Shown here: in pieces, positions 7,942-16,406 of the stretch
How the letters are laid out: each line of letters begins with the position of its first letter
Numbering within the stretch: the first letter of the stretch is position 1
Source of the DNA: Chitinophaga sp. YR573
Lineage (GTDB): Bacteria; Bacteroidota; Bacteroidia; Chitinophagales; Chitinophagaceae
NCBI RefSeq assembly: GCF_900110995.1
Contig: NZ_FOJF01000001.1
Location: forward strand, 637,199 to 701,198
Reading direction: 5' to 3'
DNA length: 64,000 nt
The notes under the pieces: generated by a model
The model's database searches: none
Seen by the model: the letters and a program-made list of their open reading frames with translations, nothing else
What the model was told of the DNA's origin: nothing
Program-made: the position numbers and the translations under genes

Positions 7942-9321
7942 TTAGGGTGCAGGAGGTTGATAATTGATCAGTAACAGGTTGTTCTGTTTCAGATCGGTTT
8001 TAATCCGCACATATTTCTTTGTAGTACCTGCTGTGATTCTCATTACAGCGGTATTTGGGGGAATACTACCCAAATTGTCTGCCAGTAATAGCAAACGATT
8101 CTCTCCCGGTTCCAGTACAACAGATAACTGCTGTCTTTGTTTTAATACCGGGAAACCGGCGACTATCAACCGGTCATTGAGGCGGATGGAGACACTGTCT
8201 CCGTCTTCTGCCGCATCATCCCATAGTTCCAGTACTGCCTCCGGTGTTGTAACTGTCAGCTGGTCTACCAGACTGTTTTTACGTGAGGTTATACGCGGGT
8301 CCGGCTGCAATTTCTTCAACTCTGAAAGTGAAGGTACTGATACCATCGCCGGAGGCGATACTCTTGCAGGAGGTGACACAGGCACTGGCCCTGTTATTCG
8401 TGGAGGAGGAGATACAACAGGAACCGGTTTAAAAGGTGGTGGTGTCCTGTAAAACTGTGCTACCAGGAAAGTGGCGTATGCATTAGGCTTTTGTGAAAAA
8501 TCGTAGGTGTAATAACCGCTGTCTGTCCTTGCCCTGAAAGCCCCAGTGTTAGGTGGGAGCCTGCCATAATTATCTGCAAAGAAAGTAAGTATGTTCATAC
8601 CTGTATCCAGCGATATTGCGAGCACTTTATCTTCACTGCTGATAAACGCTCTGTCCAGCAGCAGGTTTCCGTTAAGTACTAATGATACAGTATCCTTATC
8701 AATTGCGTCCTCATCCCTTATCAGTATATTTAACATGGGATCTGATAAAGTGATTTTATCATAAATACCGAAGTAGATACTATCTTTTTCAGGATGTAAA
8801 ATCCGGTTGGTATGCAGATGTACCCAGGGTGTATTGTTTATTTTTTTCAGGGCGATAGAATCCTGGTATAAGAAATTGCGTATCTCTACTTTGGTACTTT
8901 CATAGATTTCGTCATCATCATATAATCCCTTCATGAATAATCCGAAAGAGCTGATCCACATTCTTTTCAGGGATAGTACATTTTTATTGTAATCCAGTGT
9001 ACCGTTGAGGTATAGCATCCAGGAGCCAAGTCTGAAAGGCTTTTCCTGTATGGGAAATTTATTCCTGCCTATGCCTAATTGCCCGTCATTCTTTTTAGCA
9101 AGCAGTAATTCATAAATACCAGAGAATTCACCGTATGATAGTTTTAGTTGTGCCGGGTATAGAGCATTACGCTCAGGCTTGCCTATCTGCAATTCTATCT
9201 GAATAGGAGCAGCCGTAGCGTATGGTTTATGTTCCATTCTCCAGGTGCCTGTCCATTTATCCGTCTGGGCTGTGGTTGTCAGCACACAGCATAATAATAT
9301 CAGGGTTACTATAATTCTCAT
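7942..9321 (-). CDS. Secreted protein with Pro-rich linker, unknown function
   Basis: 459 residues with a clear signal peptide (MRIIVTLILLCCVLTTTAQ). Three parts can be seen. The first is an N-terminal beta-rich domain that opens with WTGTWRMEHKPY. The second and third are related: one contains SLVLNGNLLLDR and MNILTFFADNYGRLPPNTGAFRART (written here in parts), the other SIRLNDRLIVAG and ENRLLLLADNLGSIPPNTAVMRI. The clear likeness of these blocks (NxLTFFADNyGrLPPNTg versus NRLLLLADNLGSIPPNTA) indicates an internal duplication. A Pro-rich linker (about 288-330) joins them. The start overlaps the ribD stop by 4 nt, so it is translated from the ribD transcript. I do not recognise a named family. 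Confidence 0.75.
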   Translation of the reverse strand: MRIIVTLILLCCVLTTTAQTDKWTGTWRMEHKPYATAAPIQIELQIGKPERNALYPAQLKLSYGEFSGIYELLLAKKNDGQLGIGRNKFPIQEKPFRLGSWMLYLNGTLDYNKNVLSLKRMWISSFGLFMKGLYDDDEIYESTKVEIRNFLYQDSIALKKINNTPWVHLHTNRILHPEKDSIYFGIYDKITLSDPMLNILIRDEDAIDKDTVSLVLNGNLLLDRAFISSEDKVLAISLDTGMNILTFFADNYGRLPPNTGAFRARTDSGYYTYDFSQKPNAYATFLVAQFYRTPPPFKPVPVVSPPPRITGPVPVSPPARVSPPAMVSVPSLSELKKLQPDPRITSRKNSLVDQLTVTTPEAVLELWDDAAEDGDSVSIRLNDRLIVAGFPVLKQRQQLSVVLEPGENRLLLLADNLGSIPPNTAVMRITAGTTKKYVRIKTDLKQNNLLLINYQPPAP

Positions 9322-10349
9322 GATGTTTTCCTGTAGTACATAATCCGGTCTCCTTCCAGATCTGTTTCATTTGTGAGCAATGCGTTTTGTAGAACAGGAG
9401 CTGGCAGCCCGTCGGGGAACTGGGTTGTACCTATAATTATCCGGGCTTCATCCCATAATCCTGCTGAAATAAACTGTTGTAAAGTATTTGCACCACCTTC
9501 CACGAGTACACTTTGAATACTGCGTTCATGTAAGTGCTGCATTATCTGTGGTAATAGAGGCTGTTGAAAATCTACCTGTAGGGTTTCCTTTTGTTCGTCC
9601 TTCACTTCCGTGAAGAATAAAGTATTCCCCTTCCACAGATGATAATTACGGGGGATTTTCAAAGTACGGTCTATTACCAGCCGGATAGGATCTTTACCTG
9701 TCCATAGACGGTTATTCAGGCGGGGATTATCTGTGAGGGCAGTCGTTGTCCCTACCAGTATACTCATCTCCTCACTACGCCAGCGATGCACCAAACGATC
9801 ACTAAAAGCATTTGATATCCTTACAGGCCTACCATCTGCCGGAGCGATAAAACCAGCAGGCGATTGCGCCCATTTTAATATAATATAAGGGCGTTTCTGC
9901 TCGTGAAAGGTGAAAAAGCGGCTGTTCAGTTCCCGGCATTCCCTTTCCAGTATCCCTGTGCGGACTTGTATACCTGCATTTTTTAATATCTCTATTCCTT
10001 TACCGGAGACTTTCGAGAACGTATCTACGCAACCTATGACTACCTCTTTTATCCCCTGAGCTACTATCAGATTCGCACAGGGAGGTGTTTTGCCATGATG
10101 GGCACAAGGTTCCAGGCTTACATAAATAGTAGAAGCCGGTATCAGTGGTTTATCTTCCTCTTTTACGGAGTTGACACAATTTACTTCTGCATGTGCAAAG
10201 CCATACTGGCGATGATACCCCTCTCCTATAATACGGCCCTTATACACCAGTACAGCACCTACCATGGGATTAGGCGCTACATGTCCTGCCCCCAGCTTTG
10301 CCAGCTGCAGGCAGCGTTGCATAAAAAATTCGTCGAAGGTGCTGTCCAA
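9318..10349 (-). CDS. ribD: Bifunctional riboflavin deaminase/reductase RibD
   Basis: Deaminates and then reduces the pyrimidine intermediate in riboflavin synthesis. 343 residues. The N-terminal cytidine-deaminase-like domain shows the Zn-binding and catalytic HAEVNC (about 53) and PCAHHGKTPPC (about 82-92). The C-terminal reductase domain contains ILKWAQSPAGFIAP, the LVGTTTAL block and LVEGGANTLQQFI. It is divergent from prmC with overlapping -7 boxes in a 64-bp gap, and translationally coupled (4-nt overlap) to the secreted protein gene behind it. The riboflavin kinase gene appears to begin at the far end of the window (63959). Confidence 0.96.
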   Translation of the reverse strand: MDSTFDEFFMQRCLQLAKLGAGHVAPNPMVGAVLVYKGRIIGEGYHRQYGFAHAEVNCVNSVKEEDKPLIPASTIYVSLEPCAHHGKTPPCANLIVAQGIKEVVIGCVDTFSKVSGKGIEILKNAGIQVRTGILERECRELNSRFFTFHEQKRPYIILKWAQSPAGFIAPADGRPVRISNAFSDRLVHRWRSEEMSILVGTTTALTDNPRLNNRLWTGKDPIRLVIDRTLKIPRNYHLWKGNTLFFTEVKDEQKETLQVDFQQPLLPQIMQHLHERSIQSVLVEGGANTLQQFISAGLWDEARIIIGTTQFPDGLPAPVLQNALLTNETDLEGDRIMYYRKTS

Positions 10350-10354
10350 TATTA

Positions 10355-10362
10355 TACTTTTG
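10355..10362 (+). promoter_or_regulatory. -7 box for prmC
   Basis: TACTTTTG matches TAnnTTTG exactly, 51 bp ahead of the prmC ATG and overlapping the divergent ribD promoter region. Confidence 0.55.
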
Positions 10363-10366
10363 TGTG

Positions 10367-10374
10367 CAAAAATA
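10367..10374 (-). promoter_or_regulatory. -7 box for ribD
   Basis: CAAAAATA on the + strand reads TATTTTTG on the - strand, an exact TAnnTTTG match 18 bp ahead of the ribD ATG. Confidence 0.55.
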
Positions 10375-10413
10375 TCGTTTCATCGGCGATTTTCCCCTGA
10401 ACTTCAATTTTTT

Positions 10414-11259
10414 ATGACATTACAAGCCGCATTTACACTGATCATCAATACACTGGGTCCTCTGCAAGGCAACAGGGAAGCGGCTAATATCGCTCATATA
10501 GTGATTGAACACATTACAGGAATGGGTAGGCTGGATAGGGTTATCCATAAGGATAAACTGCTCTCAGCTGTGGAGGAACAACAATTACAGCAGGCACTGG
10601 AAGCATTGCTTAAACACGAGCCTGTTCAGTACGTCACCGGTAAAGCCTGGTTTTATGGGCTGGAGTTTACAGTAAACAGTCATGTACTTATCCCCAGACC
10701 GGAAACAGAAGAACTGGTAGAATGGATTGTGAAGGATGTACAATCGCCAGTTAAAATACTGGATATAGGTACAGGTAGTGGAGCAATCCCCATTGCACTT
10801 AAAAAAGAACTCCCGGCTGCAACAGTATGGTCTGTAGATGTTAGTGCAGGAGCATTGGAAGTAGCTACTCAAAATTCCAGGGATTTAAAACTGGATGTTC
10901 ATTTTGAACAAATAGATATATTAGATACTACAGCTACCCAGGCCTTGCCTATGTTTGATATAATAGTCAGTAATCCTCCTTATATCTGCGAAAGTGAACA
11001 GAAAGATATGGAAGAGCAGGTCATAGCCTATGAGCCAAAGATAGCCCTCTTTGTACCTGATAATGATGCTTTACTTTTCTACAGGCAGATAGGTTTGCTG
11101 GCTCAAAAAAAACTAACCACAGGTGGCTTGTTATACTTTGAAATAAATGAAGCTTTCGGGAAAGAAGTAGTAACATTATTAGAAGAACAGGGATTTAAAA
11201 ATGTAACCTTAAAGCAGGACCTGTACGGGAAAGACAGAATGGTTAAAGGAGAAAATTGA
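10414..11259 (+). CDS. prmC: Release factor glutamine methyltransferase PrmC (HemK)
   Basis: Methylates the GGQ glutamine of peptide-chain release factors using SAM. The frame is open from 10264, but the ATG at 10414 (MTLQAAFTLI) gives the standard start and leaves the overlapping ribD coding region free; this gives 281 residues. An N-terminal helical domain precedes LIPRPETEELV (about 92-102), the SAM-binding DIGTGSG (about 117-123) and the substrate-glutamine motif NPPY (about 187-190). It is convergent with exbD across a shared terminator. Confidence 0.95.
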   Translation: MTLQAAFTLIINTLGPLQGNREAANIAHIVIEHITGMGRLDRVIHKDKLLSAVEEQQLQQALEALLKHEPVQYVTGKAWFYGLEFTVNSHVLIPRPETEELVEWIVKDVQSPVKILDIGTGSGAIPIALKKELPAATVWSVDVSAGALEVATQNSRDLKLDVHFEQIDILDTTATQALPMFDIIVSNPPYICESEQKDMEEQVIAYEPKIALFVPDNDALLFYRQIGLLAQKKLTTGGLLYFEINEAFGKEVVTLLEEQGFKNVTLKQDLYGKDRMVKGEN

Positions 11260-11266
11260 GACATAA

Positions 11267-11294
11267 AAAAACCGACTACTGAGAGTCGGTTTTT
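11267..11294. terminator. Bidirectional terminator between prmC and exbD
   Basis: An 11-bp stem AAAAACCGACT/AGTCGGTTTTT with a 6-nt loop gives a T-run after the stem on either strand. Confidence 0.92.
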
Positions 11295-11330
11295 ATTTAT
11301 ACTAATTTCTTATCTGATCGAAATAATATC

Positions 11331-11741
11331 TTATCCTTTACTCTGCGGGTTCGCTGTCGCCAGCACCACCTTCGCCCCTATCTCCCTCGCCAGTTCCATG
11401 ATCCTTACAATATCTTCTACCGGTACAGATTTTTCTGCATTGATAACAATAGTAGGATCTACATTTTCTTTAGATAAAACAGGAGCCAGCTTTTCTTTCA
11501 GACTTTCAAAAGGAACTTTATTAGTACCAATAAAGAACTCTCTTTTATCATTAATACTCACTACAACCGTCTGCTTAGACTTGGTATTGCTTTTCGCTTT
11601 GGGAAGCGTGAGTTTGATTACGTTTGGATTGGCCAGTGTAGATACAATCAGGAAGAACAACAACAGAATGAACAGGATGTCATTCAGTGCACCGCTGTTC
11701 ATCTCCACGTGCCGTTTTAATTTTCTATTGCGTAAGTCCAT
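11331..11741 (-). CDS. exbD: ExbD/TolR-family biopolymer transport protein
   Basis: A subunit of an inner-membrane proton channel that energises TonB- or TolA-type proteins. It has 136 residues with a short cytosolic N-terminus, one membrane helix (about 19-37) carrying the protonatable Asp in LNDILFILLLFF (about 21), and a periplasmic domain. It lies 6 nt behind the ExbB-like gene, the usual pair. No tonB gene is adjacent, so whether the complex drives TonB-dependent uptake, the Tol system or gliding is not decided by context. Confidence 0.92.
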   Translation of the reverse strand: MDLRNRKLKRHVEMNSGALNDILFILLLFFLIVSTLANPNVIKLTLPKAKSNTKSKQTVVVSINDKREFFIGTNKVPFESLKEKLAPVLSKENVDPTIVINAEKSVPVEDIVRIMELAREIGAKVVLATANPQSKG

Positions 11742-11747
11742 ATTTTA

Positions 11748-12464
11748 TTACCTTGTCGGTTCTTGCAAAATATCAATAAACTCGGACGAAGCGCCTTCCA
11801 TCTTATTGATCACTTTATCTATCTGTGCATTTAAAAAGCTGTAACCAATAAAGGCTACCAGACCAATGATCAGACCACTCGCAGAAGTGACCATCTTCAC
11901 ATAAATACCACCGGCAATTGTTCCCAGCGTGATATCGGATGTAAGAGAGATATTGTAGAAAGTCTGGATCATACCGGCAATAGTACCCAGGAAACCGAAC
12001 ATTGGAGCAATACCTGCTATGATAGACAGGATAACCAGGTTCTTTTCCATCTTGTATATTTCCAGCTTACCAACGTTCTCCATTGATTTTTCTATACTGT
12101 CGATAGGTTTGCCTATACGCTGTATACCTTTGTCTATCATACGGGCAATCGGACTGTTGGTGTTCTTTGACAAAGAACGCGCAGCCACAATGTTACCACT
12201 GGAAATGTGGTCCCTGATCATAGGCATAAAGTTATCTTCCAGCTTACCTGCCTTCGCAATAGTGAGATATCTTTCTACGAAAGCGAAAACAGCAATCACG
12301 GAAAGGATACCCAATGGTATCATTAACACCCCGCCCTTCATCAGCAGATCCCATAACCTGAGCGTCTGTTCCGGAGAAGCGATTTGACTTACCCCACCGG
12401 CTACTGTATCGGCCTTTGGCTGTAATAAAGAATCCTGTAATAATGTAACTAGTCCTAAGAGCAT
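11748..12464 (-). CDS. exbB: MotA/TolQ/ExbB proton channel family protein
   Basis: The pentameric channel subunit partnered with ExbD. 238 residues with three predicted membrane helices: about 40-62 (GGVLMIPLGILSVIAVFAF), about 145-168 (LSIIAGIAPMFGFLGTIAGM) and about 190-213. The conserved GFLGTIAGMI stretch is typical of the family. It is first in a two-gene operon with exbD, preceded by a -7 box at 12484. The N-terminal 35 residues are a variable leader. Confidence 0.93.
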   Translation of the reverse strand: MLLGLVTLLQDSLLQPKADTVAGGVSQIASPEQTLRLWDLLMKGGVLMIPLGILSVIAVFAFVERYLTIAKAGKLEDNFMPMIRDHISSGNIVAARSLSKNTNSPIARMIDKGIQRIGKPIDSIEKSMENVGKLEIYKMEKNLVILSIIAGIAPMFGFLGTIAGMIQTFYNISLTSDITLGTIAGGIYVKMVTSASGLIIGLVAFIGYSFLNAQIDKVINKMEGASSEFIDILQEPTR

Positions 12465-12483
12465 GAAAAAAATTTTAACCCTG

Positions 12484-12491
12484 CAAAAGTA
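12484..12491 (-). promoter_or_regulatory. -7 box for exbB-exbD
   Basis: CAAAAGTA on the + strand reads TACTTTTG on the - strand, an exact TAnnTTTG match 20 bp ahead of the ATG. Confidence 0.55.
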
Positions 12492-12563
12492 TTAAATTCA
12501 AATGCAATAAGAGGGAAGATACCAATAATATGGTAAACATTTAACGAATATCGCGCCAAAATA

Positions 12564-13808
12564 TTATGAATGCTCTTCCCAAACCTGTGTCAGATACACG
12601 ATTGTTTGTACAGCTTTCTGCATATCCTGGATGCTCACATACTCGTATTTACCATGCAACGCCATTTCCCCTGTGAATATATTCGGACAGGGTAATCCCA
12701 TAAAAGAAAGGCGGGAACCATCTGTCCCTCCCCGGATGATCATCCGTAAAGGCGCTATACCGGCTCGTTTGATGGCCTCCTCGGCATAAGCCGTTACCTG
12801 CGGATGCAGGTCCAGCATCTCTCTCATATTGCGGTATTGCTCCGTAACCGTTAATGTGGCACTGGCCTGCGGATACTTCGCCATTACCGTTTCCATGATA
12901 TTGCGCAGGAAGGCGGCATGTTCTTCCAGTTTGGAAGTGACAAAGTCGCGGAGAATGAAGTCTATCTCCGCCTGTTCTACGATACCATTCACTCTAACCG
13001 GGTGAATGAACCCCTGCCTGTCTTCCGTAGTTTCGGGAGATAAGCTGTCCTTAGGCAGGGCATCTATTATTTCAGCGGCTATTTTCACCGCACTTATTAA
13101 TTTGTCTTTAGCAGTACCCGGGTGTACACTCACCCCCTTGATCACTATTTTAGCGCCGTCAGCAGAAAAGGATTCGTTTTCCAGAGAACCACGTTCCCCA
13201 CCATCCATCGTATAACCAAACTGCGCTCCCAGCTTCTGCATGTCCAGCTTCTCCACACCACGACCCACTTCTTCGTCCGGGGTAAAGAGAATACGGATAG
13301 CTCCATGTTTAATCTCAGGATGATTGATCAGGAAATTAACAGCATCCATAATTTCAGCTACACCAGCCTTATCATCTGCTCCCAACAGGGTAGTACCGCT
13401 GGCAGTGATGATATCATCCCCTTTTCTCTCCTGTAAATACGTATGTACAGATGATTTTATTACAGTATCACCTTCAGGTAATATGATATCCCCACCGTCA
13501 TAGTTATAATGAATAATAGGCTTTACATCTTTTCCACTGCAATCCGAAGAGGTGTCCATATGTGAGCAGAAACAGATAACAGGCACCTGCTTTTCTGTAT
13601 TGGAAGGTAGTGTAGCATATACATATCCGTGTTCATCCAGGATAGCATCTGTGATGCCAATAGCCTGTAATTCGGCTACGAGTAAGCGTCCCAGGTCTTT
13701 CTGTTTTTCCGTGGATGGAAAGCTCTTGCTGAGCGGATCAGACTGCGTATCTATCTGAACATAACGCATAAAGCGTTCGGTCACCGTGTATTTATAATCG
13801 CTAAACAT
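12564..13808 (-). CDS. pepT: Peptidase T (tripeptide aminopeptidase)
   Basis: A cytosolic M20B metallopeptidase that releases the N-terminal residue of tripeptides. The ATG at 13808 (MFSDYKYTVTERFMRYVQIDTQSD) is preferred over an in-frame ATG 15 nt upstream, and gives 414 residues, normal for PepT. The metal and catalytic blocks are all present: CSHMDTSSD, TTLLGADDKAGVAE, FTPDEEVGRG, YTMDGGERGSLE and the C-terminal IIRGGTDGSRLSFMGLP. The lid/dimerisation domain is complete. A -7 box lies just upstream at 13813, so the leader is very short. It is divergent from metE. Confidence 0.96.
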   Translation of the reverse strand: MFSDYKYTVTERFMRYVQIDTQSDPLSKSFPSTEKQKDLGRLLVAELQAIGITDAILDEHGYVYATLPSNTEKQVPVICFCSHMDTSSDCSGKDVKPIIHYNYDGGDIILPEGDTVIKSSVHTYLQERKGDDIITASGTTLLGADDKAGVAEIMDAVNFLINHPEIKHGAIRILFTPDEEVGRGVEKLDMQKLGAQFGYTMDGGERGSLENESFSADGAKIVIKGVSVHPGTAKDKLISAVKIAAEIIDALPKDSLSPETTEDRQGFIHPVRVNGIVEQAEIDFILRDFVTSKLEEHAAFLRNIMETVMAKYPQASATLTVTEQYRNMREMLDLHPQVTAYAEEAIKRAGIAPLRMIIRGGTDGSRLSFMGLPCPNIFTGEMALHGKYEYVSIQDMQKAVQTIVYLTQVWEEHS

Positions 13809-13812
13809 ATTG

Positions 13813-13820
13813 CAAACGTA
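13813..13820 (-). promoter_or_regulatory. -7 box for pepT
   Basis: CAAACGTA on the + strand reads TACGTTTG on the - strand, an exact TAnnTTTG match only 4 bp ahead of the chosen ATG. Transcription would start at or near the start codon. Confidence 0.5.
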
Positions 13821-13850
13821 CACAAATTGTAAATCAGACAGAAAATTTTA

Positions 13851-13881
13851 CTGTTTATCAGCCTGTTTTCTGATTAAACAG
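13851..13881. promoter_or_regulatory. Inverted repeat in the pepT-metE intergenic region
   Basis: CTGTTTATCAG (13851-13861) faces CTGATTAAACAG (13870-13881), an 11/12 imperfect inverted repeat with an 8-nt centre. It could be an operator or a hairpin in the metE leader; the metE -7 box lies 80 bp downstream, so it would be upstream of that transcript. Confidence 0.4.
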
Positions 13882-13962
13882 AATATAATGCCTGATTAAT
13901 TTATAAATTAAGAACAAAATACCAAATAATAAACATTTAACTATTTATTTGAACTATATATT

Positions 13963-13970
13963 TATGTTTG
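13963..13970 (+). promoter_or_regulatory. -7 box for metE
   Basis: TATGTTTG is an exact TAnnTTTG match 31 bp ahead of the metE ATG. The 5' leader is therefore too short for a known SAM or cobalamin riboswitch. Confidence 0.6.
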
Positions 13971-14001
13971 CAAAGAACATTAAACTAAAGAACCCATATA
14001 T

Positions 14002-16293
14002 ATGCAAACCAACGTTCTTGGATATCCGCGTATCGGTAGTAACCGTGAATTAAAGAAAGCGAACGAAGCCTTCTGGGCAGGTAAAATGTCTTTAGAAAGA
14101 TTACAGCTCACTGCAAGAGAACTTCGCAGACAAAACTGGGAAACCTTGCAGGCTGCTGGTATAGACCTTATTCCCTCCAATGATTTCTCCCTGTATGACC
14201 AGGTACTGGATATGTGTCTGATGACCGGCACCGTGCCCGCCCGTTTTAAACCACTGATGGAAAGCCTGGCAAATGTTAGCAGTCCCGAGTTATACTTCGC
14301 CATGGCACGTGGTTATCAGAAAAATGGCTATGATGCCACCGCCATGGAAATGACCAAATGGTTCGATACCAATTATCATTACCTGGTACCGGAATTTGAT
14401 GCGTCTCAAACATACAGGCTGCTATACAATAAATGCCTGGATGAATTTAAAGAAGCTTTATCCATTGGTATTCATACCAAGCCTGTATTAGTAGGCCCTG
14501 TCAGTTTTTTATTACTGGGTAAGATCAAAGATGAGCAACTACAAATGGCTGATCTGCTGGATAAACTACTACCGGTTTATATCGAAATATTAAAATCTTT
14601 GCAGCAGGCAGGCGCTACATGGGTACAGATAGATGAACCTACACTGGTGCTGGACCTTACACCTGTACAACAGTCACTTTTCCAGTATGCATACAATAAG
14701 ATCAAAGCGGCTGTTCCGGAATTGAAGATCATACTGGCTACGTATTTTGGCGGATTACAGGATAATACCGCACTCACACTCAAATTACCCGTACAGGCAT
14801 TACACATTGATCTGGTAAGAGCACCGGAACAACTGGACCATATCTTATCATTAATACCATCGGCAATGCAGTTGTCTATAGGTGTGGTGAACGGCCGTAA
14901 TATCTGGAAGAATAATTATGATCAATCACTGGTATTGATTAAAAAAGCTATAACTGCCTTAGGAGAGGAACGTGTATTCCTGGCTACTTCCTGCTCTTTA
15001 TTACACACCCCTTATGATCTTGAACTGGAAGAACTTCCTTTACAAAAGAACTGGATGGCCTTCGCTAAACAGAAAGTAAATGAGTTAAAAGAGCTGAAAC
15101 AGATTATAGCAGGTGATACCTCTTTGTTAGCCATCAACCAGGCTGCGATAAAAGACAGAAGTACTTCCGCTATCATTCACAAACCTGCTGTAAAAGCACG
15201 TTTGGCAGCACTTACTGATGCAGACGACAAACGTAAAAGTACTTTTGACATCAGACAAAAAGTACAGGAAGTTGTATTACAACTCCCCCTATTCCCCACT
15301 ACCACTATCGGCTCTTTTCCTCAGACAGAAGAGATCAGGAAATTAAGGGCTGATCTGAAAAAAGGAAAGATTAACCAGGATCAATATGATGGGGAGATCA
15401 GTAAAGCGATTACGGAGTCTGTAAGATGGCAGGAAGGACTTAAAATTGATGTACTCGTACATGGTGAATTTGAGCGCAATGATATGGTGGAATACTTCGG
15501 TGAACAACTGGAAGGATTTGTGTTTACAAAGAATGGCTGGGTACAGAGCTATGGTTCCCGCTGTGTGAAACCTCCCGTTATTTATGGCGATGTAGAACGC
15601 ATTGCGCCTATGACCGTAAAATGGAGCAGCTATGCACAGTCTATCACCAATAAGCCTATGAAAGGGATGTTAACAGGCCCGGTTACCATCCTGCAATGGT
15701 CTTTTGTGCGTGATGATCAGCCAAGAGAAGATACCACTATGCAAATCGCACTGGCTATAAGAGATGAAGTAACGGATCTTGAAAAAGCAGGTATTAAAGT
15801 GATACAGGTAGATGAACCTGCTATACGGGAAGGTTTGCCTTTGCGGCATGCCGATTGGCAACAGTACCTCAACTGGGCTGTGAAAGCCTTCAGAATATCA
15901 GTCTCTTCAGTAACCGATGCTACACAGATTCACACGCACATGTGTTATTCTGAATTCAATGATATTATCAGCAATATTGCCGCAATGGATGCAGATGTGA
16001 TTACGATAGAAACATCGCGTTCTCAGATGGAACTGCTGGAAGTATTCTCTGAGTTTAAATACCCTTACGAGATAGGCCCGGGAGTCTATGATATCCACTC
16101 TCCCCGTGTACCTACCGTACAGGAAATGACAGAATTATTAGAGAAAGCCGCACAGTTATTACCTGCCAGGAACATATGGGTAAATCCCGACTGCGGACTC
16201 AAAACCCGTAAGTGGCCGGAAACTGAACAGGCATTGCGGAACATGGTGGCTGCTGCTCAGAACATGCGTATAGCAATAAAAGCACATGCTTAA
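14002..16293 (+). CDS. metE: Cobalamin-independent methionine synthase
   Basis: Transfers a methyl group from 5-methyltetrahydrofolate-triglutamate to homocysteine. 763 residues, full length, with both TIM-barrel halves. The N-terminal half starts TNVLGYPRIGSNRELKKA; the catalytic half starts at about residue 430 with LPTTTIGSFPQT (written LFPTTTIGSFPQT in full). The Zn ligands are visible: His and Cys in THMCYSEF (about 651-653), a Glu in TIETSRS and Cys in NPDCGLKTR (about 731). It is monocistronic, with a -7 box at 13963 and a long hairpin after it. This enzyme lets the cell make methionine without B12. Confidence 0.97.
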   Translation: MQTNVLGYPRIGSNRELKKANEAFWAGKMSLERLQLTARELRRQNWETLQAAGIDLIPSNDFSLYDQVLDMCLMTGTVPARFKPLMESLANVSSPELYFAMARGYQKNGYDATAMEMTKWFDTNYHYLVPEFDASQTYRLLYNKCLDEFKEALSIGIHTKPVLVGPVSFLLLGKIKDEQLQMADLLDKLLPVYIEILKSLQQAGATWVQIDEPTLVLDLTPVQQSLFQYAYNKIKAAVPELKIILATYFGGLQDNTALTLKLPVQALHIDLVRAPEQLDHILSLIPSAMQLSIGVVNGRNIWKNNYDQSLVLIKKAITALGEERVFLATSCSLLHTPYDLELEELPLQKNWMAFAKQKVNELKELKQIIAGDTSLLAINQAAIKDRSTSAIIHKPAVKARLAALTDADDKRKSTFDIRQKVQEVVLQLPLFPTTTIGSFPQTEEIRKLRADLKKGKINQDQYDGEISKAITESVRWQEGLKIDVLVHGEFERNDMVEYFGEQLEGFVFTKNGWVQSYGSRCVKPPVIYGDVERIAPMTVKWSSYAQSITNKPMKGMLTGPVTILQWSFVRDDQPREDTTMQIALAIRDEVTDLEKAGIKVIQVDEPAIREGLPLRHADWQQYLNWAVKAFRISVSSVTDATQIHTHMCYSEFNDIISNIAAMDADVITIETSRSQMELLEVFSEFKYPYEIGPGVYDIHSPRVPTVQEMTELLEKAAQLLPARNIWVNPDCGLKTRKWPETEQALRNMVAAAQNMRIAIKAHA

Positions 16294-16299
16294 ATAAGG

Positions 16300-16344
16300 G
16301 ATAATGTATCAAAAGCAATACAAAACTGCTTTTGATACATTATC
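16300..16344 (+). terminator. Long-stem hairpin after metE
   Basis: A perfect 18-bp stem (16300-16317 with 16327-16344, starting GATAATGTATCAAAAGCA) closes a 9-nt loop. No T-run follows, so termination is inferred from position; it may instead protect the transcript 3' end. Confidence 0.7.
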
Positions 16345-16406
16345 AATACTTGAAAAGTTAAAATCCTGCCAGAGATTATGTAGCTTTATAAGCGTAAACA
16401 TTGTTT

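Noticed and set aside
10264-10413. N-terminal extension of prmC
   Set aside because: It overlaps ribD on the other strand, includes the divergent promoters and does not resemble the family; the ATG at 10414 is normal.
13809-14001. A SAM or cobalamin riboswitch before metE
   Set aside because: The -7 box lies 31 bp before the ATG, and no S-box or B12-box sequence is present.
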